Shown here: positions 10,301 to 22,000 of the stretch, one piece after another
Numbering within the stretch: the stretch's first letter is position 1
Layout: every line of letters begins with the position of its first letter
DNA from: Diploscapter coronatus
Taxonomy: Eukaryota > Nematoda > Chromadorea > Rhabditida > Rhabditidae
Assembly (NCBI GenBank): GCA_964036155.1
Contig: OZ038422.1
Coordinates: forward strand, 9,261,201-9,325,200
DNA length: 64,000 nt
Direction of reading: 5' to 3'
Made by a program: the position numbers and the translations under genes
The notes under the pieces: generated by a model
Databases searched by the model: none
What the model was told of the DNA's origin: nothing
Seen by the model: the letters and a program-made list of their open reading frames with translations, nothing else

Positions 10301-13136
10301 CAAATCCCTGTTCAGTTTCTGCAAAATGCTCGTTTCACAGAAACTGCAGAGATTATAATTGTACGTAGAGTAAATAGAAATTGCAAGAAACTCTTTAAAG
10401 AAACGATTCTCTACCCTGACAGACTTGGCGAAATGGGTCCGCACATCGCGCATCTTCGCCTTGGTCTTGCAGTTCGGACAGGAAGAGCGCGCTCCTGAAT
10501 TTACCAAGTAGAATTCCAATTTTTCTTCAAAATTCTCGTTTTACCTTCACTTCTGATCCATCGCTCGATGCAGCTTCTGCCGAAGAAATGTCCGCATTTG
10601 AGGGACACCAGACGATGCTCGCCCGAATTTGTGTAGTCCTGAATTTTTAATTATTAAAAAGGCCGGTTTGTTGAAAACTGAATAAAGTAAATCTTCTTAA
10701 ACGGAATAACCCTAATTGCGAATATTTTTTCAAGAAATAACGAATAACCTCAAAACATATGTTGCATCCCTGATTTCCATCATCGTCAGATTTGGACTCC
10801 GAATGACTTGGTCCCCCGCCAGCTCTGCAAATTCTTTCATTTTCACTAGAAAATAATCGATTTTCCATACTCGCTGGCATTTTGTGCGGGATCCTCGTGC
10901 ATCGAGTTGTCCGCACTTTCGATGCCAACCCGACGACGCTTCGGACGATGGGTTATGTTCACCTGAAATTGTTTCCCCTGTATTTTTATCGATTCCTTTC
11001 CTTCATGAATAGAAACAAGGTTGTTTCCTTATGATTCGGAATATTTTTGCTAAATTCAGGAATGCTAGTAAAATCAAAACGCTTGAATTGTATCTTTTAA
11101 ACTTGAATTATTCAAACTTTGAAAAATCAAACCCACATCGTCATTATCGGATTCATCAGATACGATCATGCGCCTGTGTCTGTTTGGCCTTCCACCTGCA
11201 TTCCTGTTTCCATTTGCATCCGCGTTCTGAGCGGGTGCATCCACACCCCCTTGTTGCGCATCGTCTTCCTCCATCTGGCGATCGTTCAATACAATCACCT
11301 CGTCGTCTCCAGACCAACTGCCTTCGCTGCTCTGCAAGCAAAAACTAATCTTGGAGAAAGCTTCGTATTTCTGATACTGAATTCCTCAAAATTGAAATTT
11401 TGAACAGCACTAATCAAGAAATGAAAAGAATTGACAATTAGAGCGAATGACAATTTCAATGAGCAGTTCGTAAAATACGGCACGATTGTTTTTCTTCGCC
11501 AGCGTCTTTTTCACATGATTTCGAAAATGTCATACCTGTTCACTGTCGTATCCCTCAGACTCTCCTCCTCCGTCGTTGTTGTTGTTGTTGTTGCGAGGAT
11601 AGTGCGCCGAGTTGTCAGAATCCCAATCCTGAAAGTTCGCTGTTTTCATCTACTTCTGAACAAAAAAGGCAATTTGGAAATTTCTCAATTTGAAGAGCTC
11701 ATGTGTAAAAGCGAGATAAAGTTCCTCATGCCCTTTCCTAGTCCTAACTATTATTTCGTTAAATTATATGGCTCCAAGATTTGCGCATATCCCAAACAAA
11801 AAACTTCAAGATACTGCAAAAATTCAAAAGCCTTACTTTCAATATCCTTCCTAAGCCTGCGCTTCTCAAAAAGTATCTCTTCCTAAAGTCTTTACCTGTT
11901 CGAATTCGCTCTCCCAGGTATAATTTTGGGGACGATCGTCTTCGTCCGAATACTCAGGCCCGGTCACGAACGAATCGTCGTACGGTTCGTCGTCTTCCCA
12001 CTGAAAATTCAATCATTCCATCCGTGTTTGATTTCTCGGTAAGGTATATCTGATAGTTGAATGCCCCCGGGGGGATGTAGTGTAAGGAATTCAGGGACAG
12101 AACGGACTGGTAAGACTGATTGTCGTCGTCAGACTCAGTAAACTCGCTGTCCGAACGCTGAAAGTTCATTCTATCCTGAATCTTCACGAATTTCTCCAAA
12201 CGAAGAGCATTCTCTGGGAACTTGAGGCATTTCTTTTCAATCTAGAAAAACATGTTCTTCAAGTCAAACAAACAAATTTGGGTATCTTACAAATTTTAAA
12301 TAGATTTTTGAGGAAATGAGATTCAAGACTTTTTTCTTAAATAAATTTGGCAGCAGTTGCGGTGGAAATGTTCCAAGTCTGTTAGAATTAAAGGAAATAA
12401 TGTTCTTACCGGTCCTTCAGACTCGTTGTCGTCAGAAATGGAAGACCCGCTCTCCTGCTCGTCACTGAACAGAGACTCGTCAGACAAGCTGCTGCCCTCG
12501 CTGCTCAGTTCGCCTTCCGATCTGCCTCTTTCCAGGTCCTCCTCTTCCTGTTGCTCCTGCTGATCGTCCTCTTCCTCTTCGCTTTCGTTACTACTCGAGG
12601 AGGAGCTGCTCACAGTGCGACGATGTCTTCGCCTGTTTGCCTGATTTCCGCCCAACTGGATCACGATCTGAAACGAAACTTACTGGATTTCTTCAGGAAA
12701 ACAAAACAAAAAAACAAATGAAGCCTACGAAATTGCGTCCAGCGATTTGGATAGGCTGATTGCGCGTAGGCCCCTGGAGTCTATGCGGGTGAGCGATCTC
12801 CTCCCCGTCCGACTGCTCAGATTCGAATTCCGACTGATGCTCCGAGTTGGGTTCCTGCGACTCTTCAGATACCACGCGACGGCGCCTGAACTTTACAATG
12901 TTCATTTCTCATCTAGAAAATAGCCATTATTTTTTGCCAGGAAAAATCTCTCATGTGCCTGGATTTAAGGGGACTGAATAAGTTGAATTTAAAACAAGTT
13001 CAAATGCTCAAACGAGTGAAGTTTATAAATTTTCAACAAAAGTGACAGAACAAGATTGATCGTTTTTCTCGAAGTTAGCATACCGAGCTGTCTGTGCTTG
13101 AGCGAGATGCCGTTGACGACGGGTCTGTGGAGGCAT
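7365..13136 (-). CDS. RFWD3-like E3 ubiquitin ligase (RING, coiled coil, WD40)
   Basis: RFWD3 is a nuclear RING ligase that ubiquitinates RPA and RAD51 at stalled forks and damaged DNA. The start chosen is ATG at 13136 (MPPQTRRQRH), spliced from 13084 to an acceptor at 12885; an upstream in-frame ATG lies at 13214. Exons 2 to about 7 (12.9-11.1 kb) code for a very acidic Ser/Asp/Glu-rich region. The RING is split over three exons: GCNICFE (about 10750), KCGHFFGRSCIERW (10545-10640) and SSCPNCKTKAK (about 10417-10498), matching the RFWD3 C3HC4 spacing. A short coiled coil (LQKQNKSLEVENSRMERQI, 9852-10004) follows. WD40-type exons run from 9731 to 7365 and end in ALTEKKVYIVHF, close to the end of vertebrate RFWD3. 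The gene diverges from the ferrochelatase-like gene. One acidic-region exon edge near 12050 is uncertain. The identification is strong; retention of the repair function is inferred. Confidence 0.85.
10075..10281. repeat. ~200 bp fold-back element in RFWD3 intron
   Basis: The left arm (about 10079-10140, containing CATCCTCTTTTCAAGAAATT and TTAATGCAGAGTGCA) is the near reverse complement of the right arm (about 10219-10281, containing TGCACTCTGCATTAA and AATTTCTTGAAAAGAGGATG). Arms are roughly 60 bp with a few mismatches, and the pyrimidine-rich left centre also pairs loosely with the purine-rich right centre, so nearly the whole element can fold into one long hairpin. It lies in an intron, a few bases downstream of a donor site. 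It looks like a MITE-type element; no target duplication was identified with confidence. Confidence 0.75.
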
Positions 13137-13690
13137 CAGAAAGTCGAGGGCACCATGCAATAAATGCAATGGCACTCTCTCGGGATGACACTGACTGAAC
13201 TGAAACTCAAACACATTCGAAAGTCGACGGAAACACGCCGACGCGATTCAAAACGAGTACGAGTAAATTACAGACGCAAAGATACCGTAGGCAAGATCAA
13301 ATGTTCAGAGGAAAAGAGAAAATACTATTTTTGGAGGAAATCGGGAACAAATGGAGATTCCATGAATTCGGATGAAAAGAAGCTATTTTTACGAAACGTT
13401 CATGACCAGACGCAATGTTGAGAAGTTCTAGTGAATGGTCATCATCGAGAAGACGTCAAAATTTTTACACAAATCGATCAAAAAACAGGAAAATTTTTAA
13501 AAAAAATCTTCCCAAAAACCCGTGGCAGTAACAATGGAACGAATAAACGCCAAAGGGACGCCATGCGTCGTTTAAGTAGCAAGTGGCTGAATTGTCGTTG
13601 GACGAAAATTCGCTTTTCATTTTGCGCATTTCCATTTTTTCCGACATTGTTTGTGATTTTCTCCGTTCCAGATGATCAGCTGCGGGAAGG
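13137..13690. promoter_or_regulatory. Divergent promoter region
   Basis: These 554 bases separate the RFWD3-like start on the minus strand from the ferrochelatase-like start on the plus strand, so they should carry both promoters. Plus-strand open frames at 13164-13421 and 13431-13709 have no recognisable domain; the second overlaps the ferrochelatase-like start in another frame. No clear TATA box was seen. The sequence TTCTCCGTTCCAG just before 13672 could be a cis or spliced-leader acceptor ahead of the start at 13691. Confidence 0.4.
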
Positions 13691-16057
13691 ATGTCTAGAA
13701 GCTCAATGACCCGTCTCAAATTCGGCTGGCATCTAGGCAGGCGCCATTTTAGTGAGTAATTTTAAAATAGTTTCTTGAGAAATTCATTTCGTTTTTTTCA
13801 GGCACAGATCGGCCTGCCACCAAAGTCGTCCTGCTGCATTTCGGCTTCCCGCGCACAGAGTTCTACGCAAAGGATTTCCTCCTCAAACGAGCTCTGCTCT
13901 ATTACAATGTCCCGAAGAGGATTCAACAGTTAGTTTTGAGTTTTAAAGAGTTTTATTTGCAAACAGACCTTGTTAAAACTTTTGTCTCATATGCTGGCGA
14001 GTTTATTTATTGTTTTTGCACCAACAAACCCCTTTATTCTTTTAGTCTGCTGAAATTTTGCTAGACCTATTTGAAAAGATCTCCGAGAATTCAAATATTT
14101 TGAGATTGCAAAAATTTGCAAGAGATTTGAAAATAATACAAAAGTGGTTTTTTCTTCAAATATTTCAGATTCATCCCGACAACACTCATGTCGAATGACA
14201 CAGTACGTCGCTGCATCGAGCGATACGGTGAACGGGAGAGTTTCGAAGCGACAGTCAACGGACTCAGCAAGGGTATTTCTGCTTGATTTTCCATTTTCTG
14301 AAGGCGTTTCATTTCAGAAGTGGAAACCTCGTTGAATCGTCTTGTGCCTGAATACGGTCAGATCAGTGTGTCTTCACTCTTCTATTTCGACGATTTGAGC
14401 GGTACTTTCCAGGATCGAGTCAACTCAATTTTACGGTAATTTCTTTTATGGATTTTGAAAAGCGACGAAATTAAATTTCTTACGCTAATTTTTTTTACAA
14501 AAATCGCTTTAATTTAAACTTTTAATTCTCATTTACTTTTTCAAGTCTCCTAATGACTTTCCGAAACTAATTATGCTCAATTCATGCCATTTTAGTGAGC
14601 GTTCCTCGCATATCGTGTTCATGCCTCTGTATTCTCACTTCTCGAGTTCTCTGTCTGGTGCATTGATCCGACTTGTGGCTCAACAAATTGAAGAGTCTAC
14701 AATTCCTTTGGTATGTCAATTATAGTAATCCATTCTTGAAGAATTTTTATTGTTTTCAGAGCGGCAGCAAGGATAATTCCCAACGATTTCTCCCAAATTC
14801 GGACATTTCATTTCGAGTTTCTCTGATTCATCGATGGAACAGTCATCCCATGATTTCACAGGCAATTTGATAATTCATGTTCTTAGGAAAATAGAAACTT
14901 CACAAGAACTTCCCTATGAAGATTTTTTAAATCAACGGATTTTTCAATATTTACTGAAATTCGTGAATTTCTTATTTTCAGTTCTGGCGCACAAATTTGG
15001 AAGACAAAATCAAGCAATTTGAAGGCGTTCTGTTTGTTGCTCCTGTTGTGGTAGAAATTTTCGTTAAAAATACAGGATTTTATTTCTCTTCGTTTCAGCG
15101 AGGTTGTGGAAACACGGAGTATCGTCATTCAGTGTGGGCAAACTGCGAGCGAGTCATGTCTGATCTAGGACATCCAGTGCCTTGGAAAATTGGGTTCTAT
15201 AATTCCTGGGACGATTGGCCAATTCCTATTGCGTGTGGTAAGTGGTTTAAAAAATAGCCGATGAATTCCAGAATTCCAAATAAAATGGTTGCAAATGCAC
15301 TGTTACCATACATTATTTTTTCTCTTTTACTTTATTCTTCTCGCCTTGAAAATGATGCTCTCGCACTCAAATAGAATAACGACTCTTGCTGAATATGATA
15401 ACGAGATTCGTTGAAATAAAATGATGGACTATTTTCTGCAGAAGGCTATTCCTGTCAAAGTCGTTCTCTGATTGGCAAGCACCCGTTCGAAAAGCGAGTG
15501 GCCGTCGTTCCAATCACCGCCCTTCTGCCCGACTTTGACACCTTCTCACGATTGCCTGGTCTCCTACAGAATACGGTAATTAGAATTACTCGAAATAAGT
15601 CAAGTTTCGACTTTACTAATCTATTTTTGCACAATTTCATATGGTCTCCTCCTGTATACTTGATCCACTGCTCATTCACATCCAATTGTGATTAGTACCC
15701 AGCTTATGAGTGTTCAAGATGTTTGCAAAGATAGGTGGAGATTAGAGAAGGTGTGGGTTGAATGTGGAAGAAGAATACGAAAGACTTGCGCTTTCTATTT
15801 GTTGCATTTCAAAATTTTAACAAAGTCTGGAATTATCTGATTTTATGCAAGTTACCCAAAAATGTACGCTTCAGAACAAGAAATCTCTGGCAGCAAAATT
15901 GATCGAGCCGCCTTCGAATTCTCCAATTGTGGCACAGGGTCTGACCGAGATCATTAAAAACCATCTGCTTGGCAGAAAGCATGCTCAAATTCGACTGTTC
16001 GCTCAGAGCAAGAAGAATCAGGTCATTCAAGATGTATTTATCAACAATAGTGGGTAG
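13691..16057 (+). CDS. Ferrochelatase-like protein, catalytic residues missing
   Basis: Ferrochelatase inserts iron into protoporphyrin IX. Ten exons can be joined in one frame to 383 aa: 13691-13751, 13802-13928, 14169-14272, 14318-14435, 14596-14710, 14760-14861, 14982-15050, 15099-15237, 15442-15575, 15875-16057. The fold is recognisable from VVLLHFGFPRTE with the following KDFLLKRALL (start of the chelatase domain), IVFMPLYSHFSSSLSG (the PxYS..S.G motif) and KIGFYNSWDDWPIPIACG (the FQSR.GP.PW region). The catalytic segment LFSAH of true enzymes is replaced by LFVAP. The later segment holding the second catalytic residue (HIETL) is replaced by LLPDFDTF. The protein is therefore probably not a working chelatase. 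Nematodes lack de novo haem synthesis and are known to carry inactive ferrochelatase-like proteins. The sixth intron begins with GC (14862). No mitochondrial targeting claim is made beyond a basic N-terminus (RLKFGWHLGRRHF). Confidence 0.85.
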
Positions 16058-17399
16058 GAGTTTGAATTTTTGAATACCAAATTTGTTTTCATCTAGACCA
16101 GTTTGTTTTTTTTTCTGAAAAGTCTTGAAAGATCTACTATTAGAGATTCGTTATTTTTTCCTAGTTAATTTTTAGGCAATTACAGTCGGTCTAGTTAATT
16201 TAGCATAGTGATTTTTCTTTTAATCTTTCTTGATTGTAGTCAGAAAATAATTATTCAATAGGATATGAGTATGAGGTTCTAAAATTAAAGCTCAACTTCA
16301 TAAAAGTTAAAATTCTTACATCTCTGAATCTGAATAATATTATGCAACCCTATGACGGGCCTGCTCAATTTAAAGAAAGCCCTTTCGAAATTCTATGAAC
16401 TGCCTTTGAACGAACAAAGTTACGTAGAACAGAACGATATAATAAACGGTTTTGAAATCCATATTTCGTAATCCTGCTTGATTTTTGTGGTGTCGTATTT
16501 CCACCAAGTGAATCTATTTTTACGACAATGTTGCGATATTACTGTAATTTGATATGATTTTATAATTTCCTGACGAAAATATTTTTATATTTTAGCTAGC
16601 TACAGTACCCCTTTCTTTCATGATTGCACTGTCGTGTCGATAAGAATCATAGATTTTCCCTGCAAAGTATTACAAAGGTATCGCGTTCCTGCAACGATTT
16701 CATATTTAACTCTTATTTTTAAGTTAGAGTGTCCCTATTGTTGCACTATAATTGCCGATAAGCATGGGATTGTTAATTTCTTGATATTTGATCTAGCGGT
16801 TTGATGATTTTTCGAGGTGAAAATTTCCAACGTTGCTCAAAATGTTTCGAGTGGAGGACAGAGGGAGTAGGAGAGAAAAAGAAAGGTAAAGAGAAAAGAG
16901 ACAATGGAAAAAGCGAAAGAAGCAGAGAAAGGACTGAAACGTAAATGAAGAGCTATTGGGAGTACAAAAGTCAACTATCAAGTGATTGCAGCTTGCAGGG
17001 ATTTTTCACGAAGAGTCTCATTACGTGTTCAAGGATAGGAAAGGAAAGCCGGCTGATATAGTTTCTCGAATTTTTTATATTGCAAAATTGCAGAAGCTCT
17101 CTTTCAACAAAAATTCTTTTCACGTGATGATATGAGATGCGGCTAGATAGTAGGCTTGGATAATTTTATGCGAAGATCTTGTGGTCCATGGAACCTGCAG
17201 AAACAGAATTTTGGAGCATTTTTTAAAATTTCCCCTTCGATATGATAAAAGATAGGTATAGAAAACAGACTGATGCATCAGACTACAGGATTGTGCAGAA
17301 AGAGAAGCTCTCTGCTGCTTACAGCAACGCAAACCATCTTCTCGTAAAAGAAGAACTTTTTCCATCTCCCGATCACTTTTCCTAGCATTCTTTGCAGTC

Positions 17400-18130
17400 T
17401 TTGCTGGCTTTATCACTCTCTTCTCACAATTCCTCCCTCTCTCTATCTCTCTCTTCTACAACCCGTTATCTCTAATCGCGTTTCTCATTATCACTCTCCC
17501 TTCCTTACACTCTTTCCCTCTTTCTCCCTCTACCGTACTCTTTCTCTCTTCTCGTCTTCTTTGCCCTCTCCTCCTTCTCCTCGCTATTTCTCATTGCGCC
17601 AACAACTGCAACCTAGAAGCATCTCCTCTCTTTCGAAGGCCTGCTACTTATCGATCACCATTTCACCATTCGACGTATTTTTTGGGTGATTCTTTTTCTT
17701 TTCCTCTCTCAAAAATGTCTTCTACTTTCCCACTTTCCCTTCTATCTCTTCCACGCTCTCAGATTCCTGCACTATTTTCGCCACTTTTTCTCTTCATTTT
17801 CTTTGTGACACAGACGTAGAGCGAGAGAAAAAGACGGGGCCTGCAAAGCGGGGGGAGAGGGAAAATGAAAAATGCAGAGAGTAGGACTTTTTATTTCTGC
17901 CTCTAGCCTCTCAATCCTTGAGCGTACTATTTCTTGCTGGTTTTTCGTCTCATTCGCCCTCCCCGTTTTGCATACTCCCTCTGTCCCTCTTCCTCTTCCT
18001 TGCCTCCCTTTTCCCCTACCTAATAGCCCTCCGACCCTTTTTCAATTCCACCATCGTCGTTTTCCATACATTTTGTCGAAGTCGCCCCGTGAAATCTATC
18101 GTCGTCCTCATCTCCACAGGGGGTTCTGCC
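17400..18130. repeat. Pyrimidine-rich low-complexity tract
   Basis: The plus strand is dominated by C and T, with runs such as CTCTCTCTATCTCTCTCTTC near 17430 and many CTTCCTC/TTCCCTC blocks, then a short purine-rich segment near 17815-17880. The tract produces long open frames with no protein character. It could be a polypyrimidine regulatory element or simply repeat expansion. Confidence 0.55.
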
Positions 18131-18893
18131 TAAATATCTTCTTTATATGAAATGGGACGTGAATTATTTCAGGCAACTCTCTTCCGCTATCTTTCAACGT
18201 GTGATGTGATTTTTTTTTTTCGAATTTCACTGTAACCTTCTAATTTCGGAACTTTGATTCTGGATTATTTCTACTCGTCTTCTTTATTTAGCGATGTCTT
18301 CATTCGTTTCATAATTAGCGCGATTTTTTTCTCCAAAAATTGAAGGAACGTCAAGTGTGAAGTATCTTGAAAAGTTCATCTTTGTTGAACTTCCTGCAAC
18401 TCTTCGCGAGGATCTTTATATAAAATCACCGAGGTCAAATGACGTCGTATTGCATTTTTTCCCTTGGATATTGGGTCCCAATATCTGCTCAACTGGTTCG
18501 GTGGAGGAAGGAGTGTTCGCGTTTTGCTGCGTTCTTTCGTCCAGTGCAGTGCAGGGCAGTCTCTGTCTGTCTGCTTGGTCTAGGTCTGCAGTCGGTGCTA
18601 TCTCGCATTAGGCAGTGCAGCACTGCTGCAGGCATTTAACCCAGAGTCCAGACCCGGCCCAGGGTTCTTTGCTGAAAGGACTGCTCAAATCTGCCCCAAA
18701 CTGACTCATTTGAATGAGAACTTACGCCAAAACGAGAGACCCAAAGAAACAGACAATTCATTTTCATTTCGCCTTTTCCCTTCTCATCTCATTTTCATTT
18801 GGACATAGATTCTCCCACCAAATGCACTCATTCTGCGGTTAGGGAAATTTTTGACGATTTCGAAATTCCATCCCAATTGCAATTCTTTTTCAA

Positions 18894-19007
18894 GGCTGTA
18901 AGTACATTGTTACCAATGAGTATGATAAAAGTGAGTGTGTTTGTTACCAAACGCTATTTCTTCTTATACTATACTATTCCTGCTTTGGTAACAAAGTACC
19001 TACAGTC
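18894..19007. repeat. Imperfect hairpin, ~24 bp arms
   Basis: GGCTGTAAGTACATTGTTACCAA at 18894-18917 pairs with the segment at 18984-19007, whose reverse complement is the same sequence with a few changes. A further weak match extends inward. The loop is about 66 bases and contains a third copy of TTGTTACCAA. The loop is long for a typical worm microRNA precursor, so a small inverted-repeat element is at least as likely. Confidence 0.5.
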
Positions 19008-22000
19008 TTTCTCAATTATTAGGCACGACTTTATAAAAGATCTCATTTTCGCTGTTTTATAGCGGATTTTTCCAGCCTGATCGCGGAATGCTAAAAACAC
19101 CTGTATGGATGAAGGATGTGAAAGGGAGAATATAATTCTGGAAATCGAGATCAACCTAAAGATTCTCATTCATCCATTCAAAGCGAAGGCTCATTCACCA
19201 AAAATCGACTTTTTTACTCGCTGCCGGAAGTGACTAATCTCTGACATTTTGCTACGTTTTCGCCAGTTGTCGGTTTTGTTAAACCTCGCGAAACATCTAC
19301 CCGACTTTTAAGATTTGAAATTAGGAGTTCAAAATCAAAAGTTAACATGAACCAGCTTTCATCAAGAACGAAAAATTATAGGGGTACGTAATTAAAATTT
19401 CTCTCCTGACACTTGATGCATAGGGAAACCGCAAAATAGTTTTGGAAAGTATTTTGGTTTGAAGGTGTTCACGCTGAAGATTTGGCTTAAGTTCTATGCT
19501 TAGGTCTGATCAGAATCCGTGAACACATGGATTCTAGTCGTTTTTATTGGTCCATTCTCTAAAATGTGATAAGTGCTTTAGGAAGGATGGCTGTGTTTTG
19601 GAAACACTGATTTCGATTCGAAATTGTTACGTGAGATTTCAATCAAAGCACTTTTTCCTGGTGAATTTTGCAATGTTCGTGATCTCAAAATAAAATGCGT
19701 GAAAAAGTCTAAAAGAAACATAAAATCCGAGAAAAATGGCGGGAATTGCGAACTCTGATTTTCGAGAGACAGATCAATTTCTGTGATTACGAAGCGATGG
19801 TGTTTCGATTGAATATCGGTTAAAAATCAAGATCGAGGGTTTCTCCACAAATCTTCTTCGATAGACTGTATTTAGTACCAATTTAGCCGTAGACTGATTT
19901 TTGAACCGGTTCACATATTATTAGGTCAGTCAGTCATTTGTTTCGTCCCAGTCCCAGACACGCAAATGAGTCTATCATCGAATTTAGGTCTTGCAGCGGA
20001 AATATCTTTGTCCTACATTTTTGCTGTACTTTCAAAAGTCATCTTCATTCATGAAATTACGCGCAAAAATAGCCATATCTAGATCTTTTCGCATTGTTCT
20101 TACTCTGCACCCCGATAGTTTCTATTCCGTGTTTTCTATAATTTTCAATTTTACTCGCCAAAATCGTTTGCAACAGAGATCTCGTTGATCGGATTCCGGT
20201 TGCATTGTCGATTTGTCATTTTTGTGGGTAGTTAATCGCATGGAGTGGTGAGTGTGTGAAGGACTGAAGGAGGACGAGAAAGGGGTCGGTGCTGGTCAGG
20301 GAATTGGGTAGAGAAAGGGACGGGGTATCATCATCATCGAATCGAATTTTGTAAAGTGTCCATTTCCATCGGATTCCCGTTTTGATGTCCTTTTTCCACC
20401 TTTTCCATCTTCTTATTCTGTCTCCCTGCATCGACTTTTCACGCTTTTCCACTCTCTGCTCCCTCTCGCCTCCCCTTCTCTTTCGTCCTTTGCGACAAAG
20501 AAAGAGACATTATCGATTATTGCGAACATTTCGCATTTTCCGTTCCATCCCAAATTTTTTGCTATCTTTCTGAAAGTTGTTGAATTTTTGTAGCAAATTT
20601 TCGAATTAAATGATTTTCCGCAAGTTCTATCGCATTTCGACGAGTCGTTCATAGTTTTATCGTTTGGAAGTTTGTAAAAAGTGCATCATTTGTGTGGAGA
20701 AAGTTCGATGTGTGTTAAGCTTTTGTCCTTTTCTCTCCGTTCATTTCTTTCTTTTTCTCTCTTTCTCTCGGTCTGCAGGGCTTACCAAATATTTGCCAAT
20801 CTTTTTTGCCAATTTTATTCCTTACTGTTCCATCCATTTTCATCACCAAACGCAACTTATTTTTTCACAGTCGAAATTATTCCGCAAGCAGGGATGTTAT
20901 CAGAGTTTTTCTTGGTTTCGTTTTCAAAATATTCGAACACATTGAATTTTCCCCATTCTTGCTGAGATTGATTTGAGCATTCACATCTGTTCGGTGAATC
21001 ATATTATTTTTCCTGTTCTGCAGAAATTTGACGGAAAGATGTACATGACGAAGCGTTTAGAAATTCGTATTTTTTTTTTTTTTTTACAAAAATTACTCTT
21101 CGTCCGATTTTTTTTCCGAAAAATCAAATTATCATTTTTTAGCCCACCCACCAATCGAACCGGCATATTGAGTGCATTGGTGCCTTGGGAGTGCAGCAAA
21201 CTGGACAGTCACTCGACCACTCGGAATTGAGCCTTCAGATCGGACATTGACGACGATTTGCCCTGTCTCTCCTTACAGTTGGACTCGCCCTGCCCTCCCT
21301 CCATTCCATTCTTTGTTCTTCGTTTTCCCGCTAACCACCGGCTGCTGCCCTCATATGGAGGACTGTAGTCTAGACCATTCATCAGTTTATGTAAGTTTTT
21401 ATCGATTTTAAAGATCTTGTTAGGTTTAAAAAGATTTGCAAAAATTGGAATTTGATGCAACAAAATTTCTGAAAATGGGATTTTCACTATGTAATTCAGA
21501 TGTTGAAAATGATTTTTTTATCCCAAAAGTCGAATATTCTTAGAATGAACGCTTGATAGATTTTTGAGAAGGATCTTTAATTTTTGCAATTTCAGATTGG
21601 TGAATTCTAGTCGAATTTGTGCGGTGTCGACGTCGCTTTGCAGTGCGCCCTTCGATTTTTCAGGTAGATTCTTCATCTTTTTCTTTCGAAAATATTTAAT
21701 TCGCGAAAAGTTCAGTTGTGATTATCCAGTCTTTTGAACAGTATCTTTCTCCATTCAGTGAGTAAACTGGCGAAGTTTACTTTGATCATTTGAAGCAAAA
21801 ACTTATGAATTTTGTTATGGTTTGACAAGACTGTTGAATATTCACAATTTTTGAATCAAAAAATCATGATCAAATCAGCTAGACATGAAGAATTGTCAGA
21901 TATCGTTGGTGTTCAGTAGGGCGGACGGTCAACTTTCCGGTGCACTTCTTCTGTCGTTGCCTTCTTGATTCCATCCTCTTGTCCTATTTTTCTAGCAGGT

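Noticed and set aside
11431..11886. 151-codon plus-strand open frame
   Set aside because: It is antisense to RFWD3 exons and introns; the Val run is the antisense of an Asn repeat.
12695..12905. ATG at 12905 (MNIVKFRRRR) as the RFWD3 start
   Set aside because: A good acceptor (AAAGTTCAG) inside this frame joins in phase to an upstream exon starting MPPQTRR, so the upstream start was preferred.
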